Part shown: piece by piece, positions 1-9,165 of the stretch
How the letters are laid out: each line of letters begins with the position of its first letter
Position numbering within the stretch: the first letter of the stretch is position 1
Origin: JBNAVJ01 sp049700455
Lineage (GTDB): Bacteria > Bacteroidota > Ignavibacteria > Tepidaquicellales > Tepidaquicellaceae
Direction of reading: 5' to 3'
Assembly: GCA_049700455.1 (NCBI GenBank)
Contig: JBNAVJ010000004.1
Span: 71,740-135,739, forward strand
DNA: 64,000 nucleotides
Translations under genes and position numbers: made by a program
The notes under the pieces: generated by a model
Told to the model about the DNA's origin: nothing
What the model saw: the letters and a program-made list of their open reading frames with translations, nothing else
Databases searched by the model: none

Positions 1-264
1 GCAATCCTTCATTGCTTCCTGTGTAGCTGCTATAGCATACTGAGTGAAGGGGTCTGTCCGCTGGCTAAGCTTTCTATCCATATAATTTAATGGATCAAAG
101 CCTTTAAGTTCAGCTGCAAATTTTGTGTCGAAATTAGTAGTGTCAAAATAGGTTATGTAATCAACACCACTTTTCCCATTTATTAAGGAATTCCAGAAAT
201 CTGAAACAGATAACCCAACTGGTGAGATTGCCCCCAGTCCTGTTACTACAACTTTTCGCTTCAT
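1..264 (-). CDS. fabF: beta-ketoacyl-ACP synthase II, N-terminal part (cut by window edge)
   Basis: Only the first 88 codons lie in the window; the frame is open to base 1. The start (ATG, complement of 262-264) opens with a KRKVVVTGLGAISPVG stretch, the classical beginning of FabF-type condensing enzymes, followed by the DYITYFD and MDRKLSQRTDPFTQYA segments typical of KAS II. The enzyme condenses malonyl-ACP with acyl-ACP in fatty-acid elongation in the cytoplasm. The catalytic Cys-His-His triad lies beyond the window and cannot be checked. The gene starts 6 bases after the stop of acpP, so the two are almost certainly cotranscribed, and its substrate carrier is the upstream partner. Identity is confident; FabF rather than FabB rests on the N-terminal signature and the acpP neighbour. 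Confidence 0.9.
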   Translation of the reverse strand, partial: MKRKVVVTGLGAISPVGLSVSDFWNSLINGKSGVDYITYFDTTNFDTKFAAELKGFDPLNYMDRKLSQRTDPFTQYAIAATQEAMKDC

Positions 265-270
265 AAAAAA

Positions 271-519
271 TTAGTTATTTTGGAGCTTAGACTCTATATA
301 GTCTATTGCTTTTCCGACTGTTGTTAATTCTTGACCTTCTTCTTCAGGAATTTTTATCCCAAATTCGTCTTCAAGTTTCATTATTAATTCTACGGTATCA
401 AGTGAATCTGCTCCCAGATCTTTCATAAATTCCGCTTCCATTGTAACTTTTGATTCTTCAACTCCAAGTTTATCGACGACTGCCTTTGTGACTTTTGCTA
501 AAATTTCTTCACGTGTCAT
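271..519 (-). CDS. acpP: acyl carrier protein
   Basis: An 82-residue acidic protein of the usual ACP length. The conserved DSL motif (GADSLDTVEL) places the phosphopantetheine-bearing serine at residue 39, followed by the acidic helix II that docks onto fatty-acid synthase enzymes. It carries growing acyl chains as thioesters and also supplies acyl groups for lipid A and phospholipids, which fits the LpxL, LpxK and LpxB genes elsewhere in the window. A GGGAG sequence lies 7 bases before the ATG. The intergenic stretch upstream is very AT-rich and contains TATATTTG, which could serve as a -10/-7 element, but no complete promoter could be defined. fabF follows directly downstream. Confidence 0.97.
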   Translation of the reverse strand: MTREEILAKVTKAVVDKLGVEESKVTMEAEFMKDLGADSLDTVELIMKLEDEFGIKIPEEEGQELTTVGKAIDYIESKLQNN

Positions 520-665
520 TTTGTACTCCCGTTTTTAATTTTTAAGAAAATAATTAATTAATAATAATCTTCAAATATAATAATCAAAAATACAAAATTA
601 AATGGAAAAGACTACTTTAGTTAACATCATAGGTTCTGGATTCGTTCCAATTACCGCGCGGGGTT

Positions 666-1328
666 TTAGTTGTTCATTTTAATAGGTCTTCTTACAATAA
701 AATTGCCGCTTAAGGGATACTTCCCAAAAATTACGTTGTTAATAACATTTTTCCCATTGTCTTTTTTTGTAGTTCCTGCCCACATTGCAAGAGCATATAT
801 ATCGTTTTTAATTATCTGGAATGAATGATAAAGAATCACGTGTCCATACCAGACTATCAAATCCCCCTTTTCCAGATCCTCTGGTTTTCTTACCCTTATA
901 ACAGGAAAGATGTCATTAAAGAGGTCTTCATCCATCAAATCTTTTGTCCTGACATTTACATTGGGATATTTAAAGCCAGCTCTGTATAAAGTATTAATAG
1001 CAAATATGTTACATTTTGTCTGTCCTTTTAAATATAATGGTTTATTTTTTAACCAGTAAAGTATAGTTGAATCTGAATCCTTTGCGTACATAGAGTTTTT
1101 TTGTTCAAGTCTGGCGTACTTAAAAATAAGATCTCCATTACTAAGTTTGCGGTCTTCGAGATATGAGAGTTTTTGGATACTATCAAGTATTGAAAATTGT
1201 ACAGAGTCAATTAATATATCTTCGGGGCGTTCTTGTTCAACCGGTGCAACACAACCCGCAAAATATAACACTGTTGGAATTAACACTATAAGGTAATAGA
1301 GGAAATGCTTACTAATATACATCTTCAT
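666..1328 (-). CDS. putative lipoprotein with NlpC/P60- or CHAP-like cysteine hydrolase fold
   Basis: The 220-residue product begins with a hydrophobic segment ending in FAGC, so Cys26 is a plausible lipidation site. The rest resembles papain-like cell-wall hydrolases: a cysteine at the start of a helix (KCNIFAINTLYRAG, Cys106), then a GDLIVWYGHVILYHS segment giving His163 or His168 as the partner. This order, Cys-helix followed by 'GDLI.W.GHV', is what NlpC/P60, CHAP and DUF1287-type amidases show. Substrate is presumably peptidoglycan peptides at the outer or inner membrane, by inference only. The first codons overlap the end of purL by 17 bases, so it is probably translated from the purL message. 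The family assignment is from motif order; sequence similarity outside these motifs was not recognised. Confidence 0.6.
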   Translation of the reverse strand: MKMYISKHFLYYLIVLIPTVLYFAGCVAPVEQERPEDILIDSVQFSILDSIQKLSYLEDRKLSNGDLIFKYARLEQKNSMYAKDSDSTILYWLKNKPLYLKGQTKCNIFAINTLYRAGFKYPNVNVRTKDLMDEDLFNDIFPVIRVRKPEDLEKGDLIVWYGHVILYHSFQIIKNDIYALAMWAGTTKKDNGKNVINNVIFGKYPLSGNFIVRRPIKMNN

Positions 1329-3579
1329 CCATTATTCTTGAGAGAGAATAGTGATATGTTTGGACTAAGGTAGCAATATCTATATTGATATCGTTATTTA
1401 CCAGAAAGTTTCTATCTGTAACCGTTCCAATCTTTTTAATGGGAATGTTTTCTGATTCTGCAATTTTGATAACTTCAGGTTCGTTTTCAGGTTTAAGAGA
1501 AATTATTATCCTTGATTGAGATTCTCCAAAATAATCAAAGTCTTTTCTTTTATAAGTATCAAACCTGATTTTACAACCAAGCGGATTTTTTTCGTCTATG
1601 ATACAGGATTCTGCAAGTGCAACTACAAGACCACCATCTGAAATATCATGTGCAGAATTGATTAAATGCTTTTCTATAAGTTGCAGTAGAAAGTTTATAA
1701 TTTTTAGTTCAGTCTGAGGTTCAATTTCTGGAGCATCTCCTGTGCAGAGGTTATGAATTCTCCTTAAATATTCACTTCCACCTATTTCAAATTTATTTGT
1801 TCCGATGACATAGATGTAATCCCCAATATTTTTAAAAGTAGAGGTAACAATTTTTGAGACATCCTCAATAAGCCCTATCATTCCTATAACGGGAGTAGGG
1901 TAGATAGCATAGTCTCTGGATTGGTTATAGAAACTAACATTGCCACCGGTTACTGGAGTTTCTAAAGTTCTACAAGCATCTCCAATTCCTCTTATTGCTT
2001 CAGAAAATTGATAATAAACTTCAGGATTATATGGATTCCCAAAGTTTAGACAGTTAGTTATAGCAAGCGGTTTTGCACCTACGCAGGCTACATTACGGGC
2101 ACTTTCACAAACTGCAATCATTCCTCCTCTATAGGGGTTTAAATACACATATCTTGCATTACCATCAACTTTCATTGCGATAGCTTTGTTTGTCTTCTTT
2201 ATTCTTACAACAGAGGCGTCTCCCGCTGGCAAAACAACAGTGTTTGTTCTTACCTGTGTGTCATATTGTTCATAAACCCATTTCTTGTTTGCAATATTAG
2301 GTGAAGAGAGCAATTGTAATAATACATTATTATACTCTTCTGGTTCAGGAAGAGAGTCAGGATTGAAGTTTCGAGTAGATTTCAGGTACTCTGGCTCTTT
2401 TGTTTCTCTTTCGTAAACAGGTGCTCCGCCTCCCAGTACCAGTTCAAATGAGGGAATTACCGCTTCAAGTTTTCTGTTATGATATACCTTCAGGAGTTTA
2501 TCTTCTGTAACTTCTCCAATTTGAACACAGTTCAGATCCCATCTCTCAAAGATTTCTTTTGCTTTTTCTTCCAATCCTTTTTTTATAACCACAAGCATTC
2601 GTTCTTGTGATTCAGATAGCATTATTTCATATGCACTCATATTTGAATCACGTAGAGGTACATTATCAAGATTTAATTTCATTCCGGTTTTGGCTTTTGC
2701 ACTCATTTCACTTGAAGAACAGGTTATGCCGGCAGCGCCCATATCCTGTATACCTTCTACTACACCAGCACGGATTGCTTCGAGTGTAGCTTCGAGCAAA
2801 AGTTTTTCCGTGAATGGGTCCCCTACCTGTACGGAGGGTCTTTTTGACTCAGATTTTTCTGTTATTTCTTCCGAAGCAAAAGTTGCACCATGAATGCCAT
2901 CTCTGCCAGTAGAGGAACCAACAATGAAAACTGGATTCCCGATTCCACTTGCTTTTGCAGATGCAGTCTGATTGTGTTTTACAATTCCAACAGCCATTGC
3001 GTTTACAATAGGGTTGTCCTGATAGCAATCTTCAAAGTAAATTTCTCCACTAATGGTAGGTACACCAAAACAGTTCCCATAATCTCCGATTCCCTTTACA
3101 ACATGTTTAAATAAATATTTCGAGCGGCGGATATCACTATCAGGTTTAGATATGTAGAGAGAATTGTTTTCTATCAGGCCAAATCGTAAAGAGTTAAGGG
3201 CAGCTATAGGTCTTGCTCCCATTGTAAATATGTCTCGCAAAATCCCTCCTACTCCTGTAGCAGCACCCTGGTAAGGTTCAACTGCTGATGGATGATTATG
3301 CGATTCTATTTTAAAAGCAATAGCGTAACCATCCCCAATATCCACAAGTCCTGCATTTTCTTCACCAGCCGATACAAGTAGTTTCCCTCCACTGCGAGGG
3401 AGGGTTTTAATCTTGAGTATTGAATTTTTATAAGAGCAGTGTTCGCTCCACATTACAGCAAAGATTCCAAGCTCAGTGTAGGTAGGAATTCGTCCAAGAA
3501 TAGAAAGAATTCTATTGTATTCTTCTTCAAGTAAGCCGAGTTCTTTTGCCAGCTCTAAAGTGACAGTAGGATTTTCCAT
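1312..3579 (-). CDS. purL: phosphoribosylformylglycinamidine synthase subunit PurL
   Basis: A 755-residue protein of the short PurL type, which works with separate PurS and PurQ subunits to convert FGAR to FGAM in purine synthesis using ATP and glutamine-derived ammonia. The N-terminal WSEHCSYKNS motif carries the conserved His47, followed by the HNHPSAVEPYQGAATGVGG metal/ATP-binding segment and DIFTMGARPIA. The second half repeats the fold with the GNVSFYN and HDISDGGL motifs. No purS or purQ is in the window, so the complex must be completed from elsewhere. metK lies upstream with a 64-base gap, and the lipoprotein gene overlaps the 3' end. Confidence 0.97.
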   Translation of the reverse strand: MENPTVTLELAKELGLLEEEYNRILSILGRIPTYTELGIFAVMWSEHCSYKNSILKIKTLPRSGGKLLVSAGEENAGLVDIGDGYAIAFKIESHNHPSAVEPYQGAATGVGGILRDIFTMGARPIAALNSLRFGLIENNSLYISKPDSDIRRSKYLFKHVVKGIGDYGNCFGVPTISGEIYFEDCYQDNPIVNAMAVGIVKHNQTASAKASGIGNPVFIVGSSTGRDGIHGATFASEEITEKSESKRPSVQVGDPFTEKLLLEATLEAIRAGVVEGIQDMGAAGITCSSSEMSAKAKTGMKLNLDNVPLRDSNMSAYEIMLSESQERMLVVIKKGLEEKAKEIFERWDLNCVQIGEVTEDKLLKVYHNRKLEAVIPSFELVLGGGAPVYERETKEPEYLKSTRNFNPDSLPEPEEYNNVLLQLLSSPNIANKKWVYEQYDTQVRTNTVVLPAGDASVVRIKKTNKAIAMKVDGNARYVYLNPYRGGMIAVCESARNVACVGAKPLAITNCLNFGNPYNPEVYYQFSEAIRGIGDACRTLETPVTGGNVSFYNQSRDYAIYPTPVIGMIGLIEDVSKIVTSTFKNIGDYIYVIGTNKFEIGGSEYLRRIHNLCTGDAPEIEPQTELKIINFLLQLIEKHLINSAHDISDGGLVVALAESCIIDEKNPLGCKIRFDTYKRKDFDYFGESQSRIIISLKPENEPEVIKIAESENIPIKKIGTVTDRNFLVNNDINIDIATLVQTYHYSLSRIMDEDVY

Positions 3580-3643
3580 AATAGTTGTAAAAAAGGGGAA
3601 ATCAAAATTTATTGACTGCCCACTTTCAATATATCAGCAACGC

Positions 3644-4810
3644 CTATTTAATTGCCTTAAGAAAAGTTTCTGCCAGATCAAGCTTTTCCCACGTGAATTC
3701 TTCTTCGGTTCTGCCAAAGTGGCCATATGCAGCAGTTTTTTTATAAATAGGCCTTTGTAATTTAAGCCTTTCTATAATACCTTTAGGGGTTAAGTCAACT
3801 TCCTTCTTTATAATTCTTACAAGTTCTTCGTCAGAAACCCCATTTTTCTTAGAAGTGTTTTTTGTGTTTACGTAAATGCTGACAGGCTCGCTAACTCCAA
3901 TAGCGTATGAAATTTGTATTAAACATTCGTCCGCAAGTCCTGCGTGAACAATATTTTTAGCTATATGTCTGGCTGCATAAGCTGCACTTCGGTCTACTTT
4001 AGTTGGGTCTTTCCCGGAAAATGCCCCACCTCCGTGTGGTGCTTTTCCTCCATAGGTATCAACAATAATCTTGCGTCCTGTTAATCCCGTGTCACCGTGA
4101 GGACCTCCAATTACAAATTTGCCGGTGGGGTTAACGCATATTAAAGTGTTTTTATCTAACAAATTTTCTGGAACAACAAATTTTAAAACGTGTTCTATGA
4201 TATCTGCTTTTATCTGGTCTTGAGTAAGTGGTTTTCCATTAAGTTTTTCATCGTGTTGTGTTGAAACTACTATTGTATCTATTCTTTGCACCTTGTTGTC
4301 ATTGTTATATTCAACAGTAACCTGAGATTTAGCATCGGGTCGCAGATAGGGCATAAGATTAGTATTTTTTCTAATATCAGCGAGTCGTTTAACAATTTTG
4401 TGGGCGAGGGTTATTGCAATCGGCATATACTCTTCGGTTTCTCTTATGGCATATCCAAACATCATTCCCTGATCGCCTGCTCCTCCAATATCAACCCCCA
4501 TAGCTATATCAGGAGATTGTGAATTTAGAGTTGACATCACGTTTATTGAGCGATAGTCAAAATTATATTCATATTGATTATAGCCAATTTCTTCAACAAC
4601 TTTTCTTACAATTTCAGGAATGTTAAGTTTATGACGTGTGGTAATTTCTCCCCCAACAAGAACGAGTCCTGTTGTGCAAAAGGTTTCGCAGGCAACTCTT
4701 CCTTTAGGGTCGTGTTTCATTACCTCGTCAAGGATGGCATCTGATATCTGATCGCAAATTTTATCAGGATGTCCTTCGCTTACCGATTCTGAAGTGAATA
4801 AATGTGACAT
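3644..4810 (-). CDS. metK: S-adenosylmethionine synthetase
   Basis: 388 residues, the usual MetK length. It makes S-adenosylmethionine from methionine and ATP, forming dimers or tetramers in the cytoplasm. The N-terminal FTSESVSEGHPDK motif holds the ATP-binding histidine, GAGDQGMMFGYA is the signature hexapeptide region and GGPHGDTGLTGRKIIVDTYGG is the conserved C-terminal signature. The product feeds the methyltransferases in this window (GT2-methyltransferase fusion, isoprenylcysteine-methyltransferase-like protein) and radical-SAM MiaB. The AT-rich upstream region was inspected for a SAM riboswitch and none was recognised. A GTAAATT stretch rather than a clear Shine-Dalgarno precedes the ATG. 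Confidence 0.98.
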   Translation of the reverse strand: MSHLFTSESVSEGHPDKICDQISDAILDEVMKHDPKGRVACETFCTTGLVLVGGEITTRHKLNIPEIVRKVVEEIGYNQYEYNFDYRSINVMSTLNSQSPDIAMGVDIGGAGDQGMMFGYAIRETEEYMPIAITLAHKIVKRLADIRKNTNLMPYLRPDAKSQVTVEYNNDNKVQRIDTIVVSTQHDEKLNGKPLTQDQIKADIIEHVLKFVVPENLLDKNTLICVNPTGKFVIGGPHGDTGLTGRKIIVDTYGGKAPHGGGAFSGKDPTKVDRSAAYAARHIAKNIVHAGLADECLIQISYAIGVSEPVSIYVNTKNTSKKNGVSDEELVRIIKKEVDLTPKGIIERLKLQRPIYKKTAAYGHFGRTEEEFTWEKLDLAETFLKAIK

Positions 4811-5185
4811 TTTTAAAAGTAAATTATTTTTAATTTAATAATATAACAAAAAAGATTAAAATTTTATATCTATTTATGTATTTTGGTCGAGATGATTTTT
4901 CTAATACTTTTCCGTTTCTGAAGTTTAATATTTTCCACCTTCGTTATATATAATATAGTTCTGATACTATGTTTAAAGTGTTGCGTTTATCAATTACCTA
5001 CAAAAAATTGTTTTTTTGAGGTCTCCTTTGAAAATAATCTGGCATAATAATTGTAAGCTTAATAATAAAACTTAGAATTATGAATATAACAAATAAAAGA
5101 GTATCAAAATTTGATATTAGTCTGTTTTCAATTATGATATTATTGATTTTGATACTTGTTGTTGGCTTTATTTCCTGATAAAAAA
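4811..5185. other. AT-rich intergenic region upstream of metK
   Basis: This 375-base stretch separates metK from the Fe-S oxidoreductase gene, both on the minus strand. It should contain the metK promoter, but no -35/-10 pair stood out among the many AT tracts. No SAM-I, SAM-II or SAM-III riboswitch core was recognised by eye. The only coding possibility seen is a 32-codon plus-strand frame at 5080-5178, listed separately. Confidence 0.5.
5080..5178 (+). CDS. possible 32-residue single-span membrane peptide
   Basis: An ATG-started frame encodes MNITNKRVSKFD followed by an uninterrupted hydrophobic run of about 18 residues rich in Ile, Leu and Val, ending GFIS. The pattern, a short positively charged N-terminus and one membrane span, is what small regulatory membrane peptides look like. 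It sits alone on the plus strand and ends 8 bases before the end of the convergent Fe-S oxidoreductase gene. Against it: no clear Shine-Dalgarno precedes it, AT-rich DNA produces hydrophobic codons by chance, and no family was recognised. Confidence 0.25.
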   Translation: MNITNKRVSKFDISLFSIMILLILILVVGFIS

Positions 5186-7189
5186 TTATGTAAGAGAGTC
5201 AGCAATAATTTCAGCCAGATCCTTTACTTTTACTACCTCAGCCTTTTCAAGTGCCTTAACTCCATCACTGAGCATTGTCATACAAAAAGGACAGGCTGAA
5301 CAAATTGTATCCGAGCCAGTTGATATTGCTTCTTCTGTGCGTTCCAGATTAACCCTCTTGCCTACAGTTTCTTCCATAAACATTCTTCCACCACCAGCCC
5401 CACAGCAAAATCCTTTATCTTTGTTACGATTCATTTCAATTAATGTTGTTGCTGGCAACTTTTCTAAGACATTGCGTGGTGCATTATATATATTATTATA
5501 TCTTCCAAGATAACAGGAATCGTGATAAGTAATCTTTTCAGTTTTACCTTCAGCCAGAGTTATTTTACTGTTATTAATTAGTTTAAGTATGTATTCACTA
5601 TGGTGATATACTTCTAATTCTATTCCAAACTGTGTATATTCATTTTTTAACGAATGAAAGCAATGTGGGCACGCTGTCAATACTTTTTTAATTCCATATT
5701 TTTTGAAAGTTTCAATATTAGCATTTATAAACTGTTGGGCAAGGAATTCATTTCCAAGTCGTCTGGCGGTATCTCCATTACATTTTTCTTCGTTTCCCAG
5801 AACACCAAATTTAATTTCTGCTTTTGAAAGAATTTTTGCAATTGATTTAGTTACATTTCTATACCTCTTGTCAAATGCTCCAGCACAGCCAACCCAGAAG
5901 ACTATGTCAACTGCATTTGCATTTCCTGATTCAGATAGTTTTACAAGAGTGTGTACAGGGTTTTCCTTTTCAAATTCCATAATCCATTCATTTCTTGCTT
6001 CTGCACCAAATGCCCAGGGTGATTCGTTATTTTCAAGGTTTTTAAAAACGGTTGCTACTTCCTTAGGGAAATCAGATTCCATCATTGCAAGATTTCTTCG
6101 CAGGTCAATGATTGTAGTCAGGTGATCAATCATAACCGGACACTCCTCAACACAAGCGGCACAGGTAGTACAGGACCATAATTCTTCAGGAGTAATAAAA
6201 TCCGGAACAAGTGTTTTTTCTACTTTTGTATCTTTACCCTCATCAGATTTAGTTTGTGAAAGTTCCTTAGCGCGTTTCCGCACGTCGGTAATAATTTTTT
6301 TAGGGTTAAGAATTTTTCCTGTAAAATTTGCAGGGCAGGCTTGAGTACACCTGCCGCATTCAGTACAGGTGTAGCCATCTAAAATCTGTTTCCAGGTTAT
6401 ATCTGTTATATCTTTTGCTCCGTATTGCTCAACAGTTTCATCTTCAAAGTTCAATGGTTTGATTGTATTTTTTTTCTCAATACCAAAATTGGAGAGGAAG
6501 GTATTTGGAATAGACGAGAGTACATGAAAATGCTTTGAATAGGGGAGATAATTTAAAAAACCCAGAACAAGAATATTATGCAACCACCAGAATATTTTCA
6601 TTGTAGTTTCTGAACCATTATGTGCATTAAAAAATGAAGCAAAAAATTTTGTTATAGGTCTTGCTCCTCGAAGAGTCCCAAGCAATTCTTTTTCAATGTT
6701 CATTCCAAACATAGTTAGCATTACAAGAGAAATTAAAACAAGAACGAGGGCTGCATCAAGTCTGGATGATTTTTCAACCCTTAATCTTTTCGGAGTTCCT
6801 ATAAATCTCCGTCCGAGAGAAAAGAGCGCTACAACTAATACCAGTAAGCCAAATAAATCCTGTGTGACAGTAACTAATGAATAGGGTTTGCCAATAAAGG
6901 CAAAAGAAAAGTTTTCTTTGTACCCTTCAATTAAACCTTCAATTACAACAAGTAATAATACGCAGAATCCCCAGAATATTGAAACATGTAAGAAACCTGC
7001 AAACTTCTGTCTCATAATTTTACTCTGTAGCAATGCAATTTTAACAGTGTTTTTTATGCGGATTCCAAAATTATTCCAGCGGTTTTCTGGTTTTCCAAGC
7101 CTGAGGACTTTCAAAACTTTTGAGACAGAATAACCAAAGAATCCAAACGCAACAAGTAAAAATAAAGTATAGATTGTTAATTCTATCAT
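5186..7189 (-). CDS. membrane Fe-S oxidoreductase, probable EtfAB:menaquinone oxidoreductase (EMO/HdrD-like)
   Basis: A 667-residue fusion. Residues 1-235 are a NarI-like membrane domain with several spans and candidate haem-b histidines (His68, His204, His220/222). Next comes a two-[4Fe-4S] ferredoxin module (Cys275/278/281/285 and Cys340/343/346/350), then two CCG domains as in heterodisulfide reductase HdrD: Cys435, Cys470, Cys507/510, and Cys559, Cys595/596, Cys630/633. This domain order is that of the EMO family described in syntrophic bacteria and Geobacter, which passes electrons from EtfAB to menaquinone; Bacillus FadF is related. The etfBA pair lies about 5 kb upstream on the same strand, supporting that role. 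The first CCG domain has CN where CC is usual. A respiratory HdrD/GlcF-like role with another donor is the main alternative. Confidence 0.82.
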   Translation of the reverse strand: MIELTIYTLFLLVAFGFFGYSVSKVLKVLRLGKPENRWNNFGIRIKNTVKIALLQSKIMRQKFAGFLHVSIFWGFCVLLLVVIEGLIEGYKENFSFAFIGKPYSLVTVTQDLFGLLVLVVALFSLGRRFIGTPKRLRVEKSSRLDAALVLVLISLVMLTMFGMNIEKELLGTLRGARPITKFFASFFNAHNGSETTMKIFWWLHNILVLGFLNYLPYSKHFHVLSSIPNTFLSNFGIEKKNTIKPLNFEDETVEQYGAKDITDITWKQILDGYTCTECGRCTQACPANFTGKILNPKKIITDVRKRAKELSQTKSDEGKDTKVEKTLVPDFITPEELWSCTTCAACVEECPVMIDHLTTIIDLRRNLAMMESDFPKEVATVFKNLENNESPWAFGAEARNEWIMEFEKENPVHTLVKLSESGNANAVDIVFWVGCAGAFDKRYRNVTKSIAKILSKAEIKFGVLGNEEKCNGDTARRLGNEFLAQQFINANIETFKKYGIKKVLTACPHCFHSLKNEYTQFGIELEVYHHSEYILKLINNSKITLAEGKTEKITYHDSCYLGRYNNIYNAPRNVLEKLPATTLIEMNRNKDKGFCCGAGGGRMFMEETVGKRVNLERTEEAISTGSDTICSACPFCMTMLSDGVKALEKAEVVKVKDLAEIIADSLT

Positions 7190-7247
7190 AATGGTAATTT
7201 TATCAATAATATTAAAAATTGTGCTTGATTAAAATTCATTTGAGCTT

Positions 7248-8732
7248 TCAGGAATCTTTAAGGTAAATTCTTAAGAAAATGTTTTCCCAGCAGTTTTGTT
7301 CTTTCATAAAATAGTCAAGTATTTCTTGAATGAAGTCGGGTGAATGTTCTTTCAAAGGATAAATTGGGAAGTCATAGTTATGATTGATAATAACATTTAT
7401 GGAATCAATTACGTGAACGCCTGGTAGACTTTCAATATCTTTTCGTGTAAGGCTTTCCTGAGTAAAAGGTGAACCGTCAAGTGAACTTTCCCAGACAATC
7501 AAAGCTCTATGATACTCCGTGAGATTTTTCTTTGTTAAAGGTTTGTATATTTTTCCACCTGAGGAAGGTTCATCAAGTGCATTTGCAATTTGATATAAAT
7601 CTGAGATAATAACATATCCCTGATATTGGGTATGCATTTTGTGGGCGAATTGTTCGGAGATTTTTTCTATTTCATATTTTTTATGAAACGGCGTAACAGG
7701 AGGTCCCAGAATAAAACTAATGACAAAAATAATTACAGCGAGTATATTTCTTGTTATACGATTAATTTTTGTTGCAAAGTAACTCATACCTGCAACCGAG
7801 ATAACGGCAAAAGCAGGACCTACTATTGAGATGTATCGAAGCTGTCCCACACTACAGGTAGTATTGAGTCCATCAAGTGCTGCCAGAGTGTGTCCTGCGA
7901 TACCTCCGAGAATGATGAGTATTAATATAACAAAGTTTTTTAGTTCTTTTGTAAATAATATATAAATACAGCCTGCTATAAAAAATAGAGTTTGAAAGAT
8001 TCCATAAGTTTTTGGGGCAAGTAGTAAGTAGTGATACCATTTTACCCCCTGAGTTATACGAGGTAACTTTGTATGTATAAAAAGGTTTTCTACTAATGAG
8101 TGTAGACTGCCAGTGATAATTATAGTATATAATGTCCAGAATACAGGGCCGGTGAGAAAGGGGATAAGTGTTTTATATTTTTTTTGTTTGAGAAAAACTA
8201 AAAGGTATATTACTGCTACAAAGTACATTTCAGTTCTGAAAATAAAGGTCAGGGATGCACAAAGCATCGCAAGGCTATCTCTGCTTTTTTGATAAAAATA
8301 AAATGATAGTATTATCAGGGCTGCAGCAGGTAATTCTGCAAGTGAGGAGAATGAAATGTTGAATAATACTGGCTGAAAAGCAATAAAAGGGACTATCCAC
8401 TCAGCATAATTAATTCCAGCATTTTTTAAAATTTTGTATGAGATAATAATGGTGATGAAAAATACTATAGCAGCGTTTATCTGAACTCCCTTTAGTCCAA
8501 ACTGAGCAGCCGGGAAATAAAGCAGGACTCTTCCAACCCTTGACCAGGAGCTAACAGTGCGACTAAGATCTTCCAGATAGTGTCTATTATAATTAAAATG
8601 GCAACCGTCATCTATAAAATAAAATCCGTCTGAATTAAATATCCATACGATTTCCACAAAGATAGCAACCAAAAAGAAAAAGATAAGTAATTTGTTTGAT
8701 TTCTGTAGGTTGGATAGTAGTTTATTTAGCAT
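7248..8732 (-). CDS. polytopic membrane protein, GT-C glycosyltransferase-like
   Basis: About 494 residues with many hydrophobic spans through residue ~360 and a soluble C-terminal domain. An acidic pair in the first periplasmic loop (FYFIDDGCHFNYNRHYLEDL) is placed as in GT-C mannosyltransferase/PMT-type enzymes, which transfer sugars from polyprenyl-phosphate carriers in the membrane. The specific family was not recognised. A longer frame starting at 8798 exists but would overlap yjbQ by 53 bases; the ATG at 8732 begins 13 bases after the yjbQ stop and leads straight into the first membrane span, so it is preferred. Donor and acceptor are unknown. Confidence 0.55.
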   Translation of the reverse strand: MLNKLLSNLQKSNKLLIFFFLVAIFVEIVWIFNSDGFYFIDDGCHFNYNRHYLEDLSRTVSSWSRVGRVLLYFPAAQFGLKGVQINAAIVFFITIIISYKILKNAGINYAEWIVPFIAFQPVLFNISFSSLAELPAAALIILSFYFYQKSRDSLAMLCASLTFIFRTEMYFVAVIYLLVFLKQKKYKTLIPFLTGPVFWTLYTIIITGSLHSLVENLFIHTKLPRITQGVKWYHYLLLAPKTYGIFQTLFFIAGCIYILFTKELKNFVILILIILGGIAGHTLAALDGLNTTCSVGQLRYISIVGPAFAVISVAGMSYFATKINRITRNILAVIIFVISFILGPPVTPFHKKYEIEKISEQFAHKMHTQYQGYVIISDLYQIANALDEPSSGGKIYKPLTKKNLTEYHRALIVWESSLDGSPFTQESLTRKDIESLPGVHVIDSINVIINHNYDFPIYPLKEHSPDFIQEILDYFMKEQNCWENIFLRIYLKDS

Positions 8733-8745
8733 AAAGTAAAGTATA

Positions 8746-9165
8746 TCATTCTCCTGTAATCTGTACAATAATTTTACGTTCTCTTCTCCGATTGTCAAAG
8801 TCTATGAAGATAACTTGCTGCCATCTGCCCAGAGTGAGTTCTCCATTAACAATCGGTATTGTAAAAGATGTTTTGATGAGCGAGGAGCGAAGATGAGCAT
8901 AGCCGTTTCCATCTCCCCACGTATCATCGTGATGATAAGGTATCCCAGCAGGTACAAGTTTGTTCAGAAGTTGTGGTAAATCTTTTAATAAGCCCGGCTC
9001 GTATTCAATAGTTGTAATACCTGCAGTTGATCCCACACTGAAAAGGACACAGGTGCCATTTTTAATATTTGCATTTTCGACCAGTTCTGAAACTCTATCT
9101 GTAATATCGATTATATCGTTATGTCCCTTAGTTTGTAAAAAAATTGTTTCATTAATGATTTTCAT
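8746..9165 (-). CDS. yjbQ: YjbQ/UPF0047 family protein
   Basis: 139 residues, the standard length of the UPF0047 (YjbQ) family. Conserved family segments are clear: FSVGSTAGITTIEYEPGL, then YHHDDTWGDGNGYAHLRSSL, then GRWQQVIFIDFDNRRRER. The clustered His and Asp residues form the conserved pocket. E. coli YjbQ has weak thiamine-phosphate synthase activity, but the physiological role is unsettled. Its start overlaps the stop of the upstream propeller-like gene by four bases (ATGA), indicating translational coupling. Confidence 0.92.
   Translation of the reverse strand: MKIINETIFLQTKGHNDIIDITDRVSELVENANIKNGTCVLFSVGSTAGITTIEYEPGLLKDLPQLLNKLVPAGIPYHHDDTWGDGNGYAHLRSSLIKTSFTIPIVNGELTLGRWQQVIFIDFDNRRRERKIIVQITGE

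Noticed and set aside
4811..5079. possible SAM riboswitch upstream of metK
   Set aside because: No conserved core or terminator helix of a known SAM riboswitch class could be recognised.
8733..8798. upstream start for the GT-C-like protein
   Set aside because: It would overlap yjbQ by 53 bases and puts a polar segment before the first membrane span.
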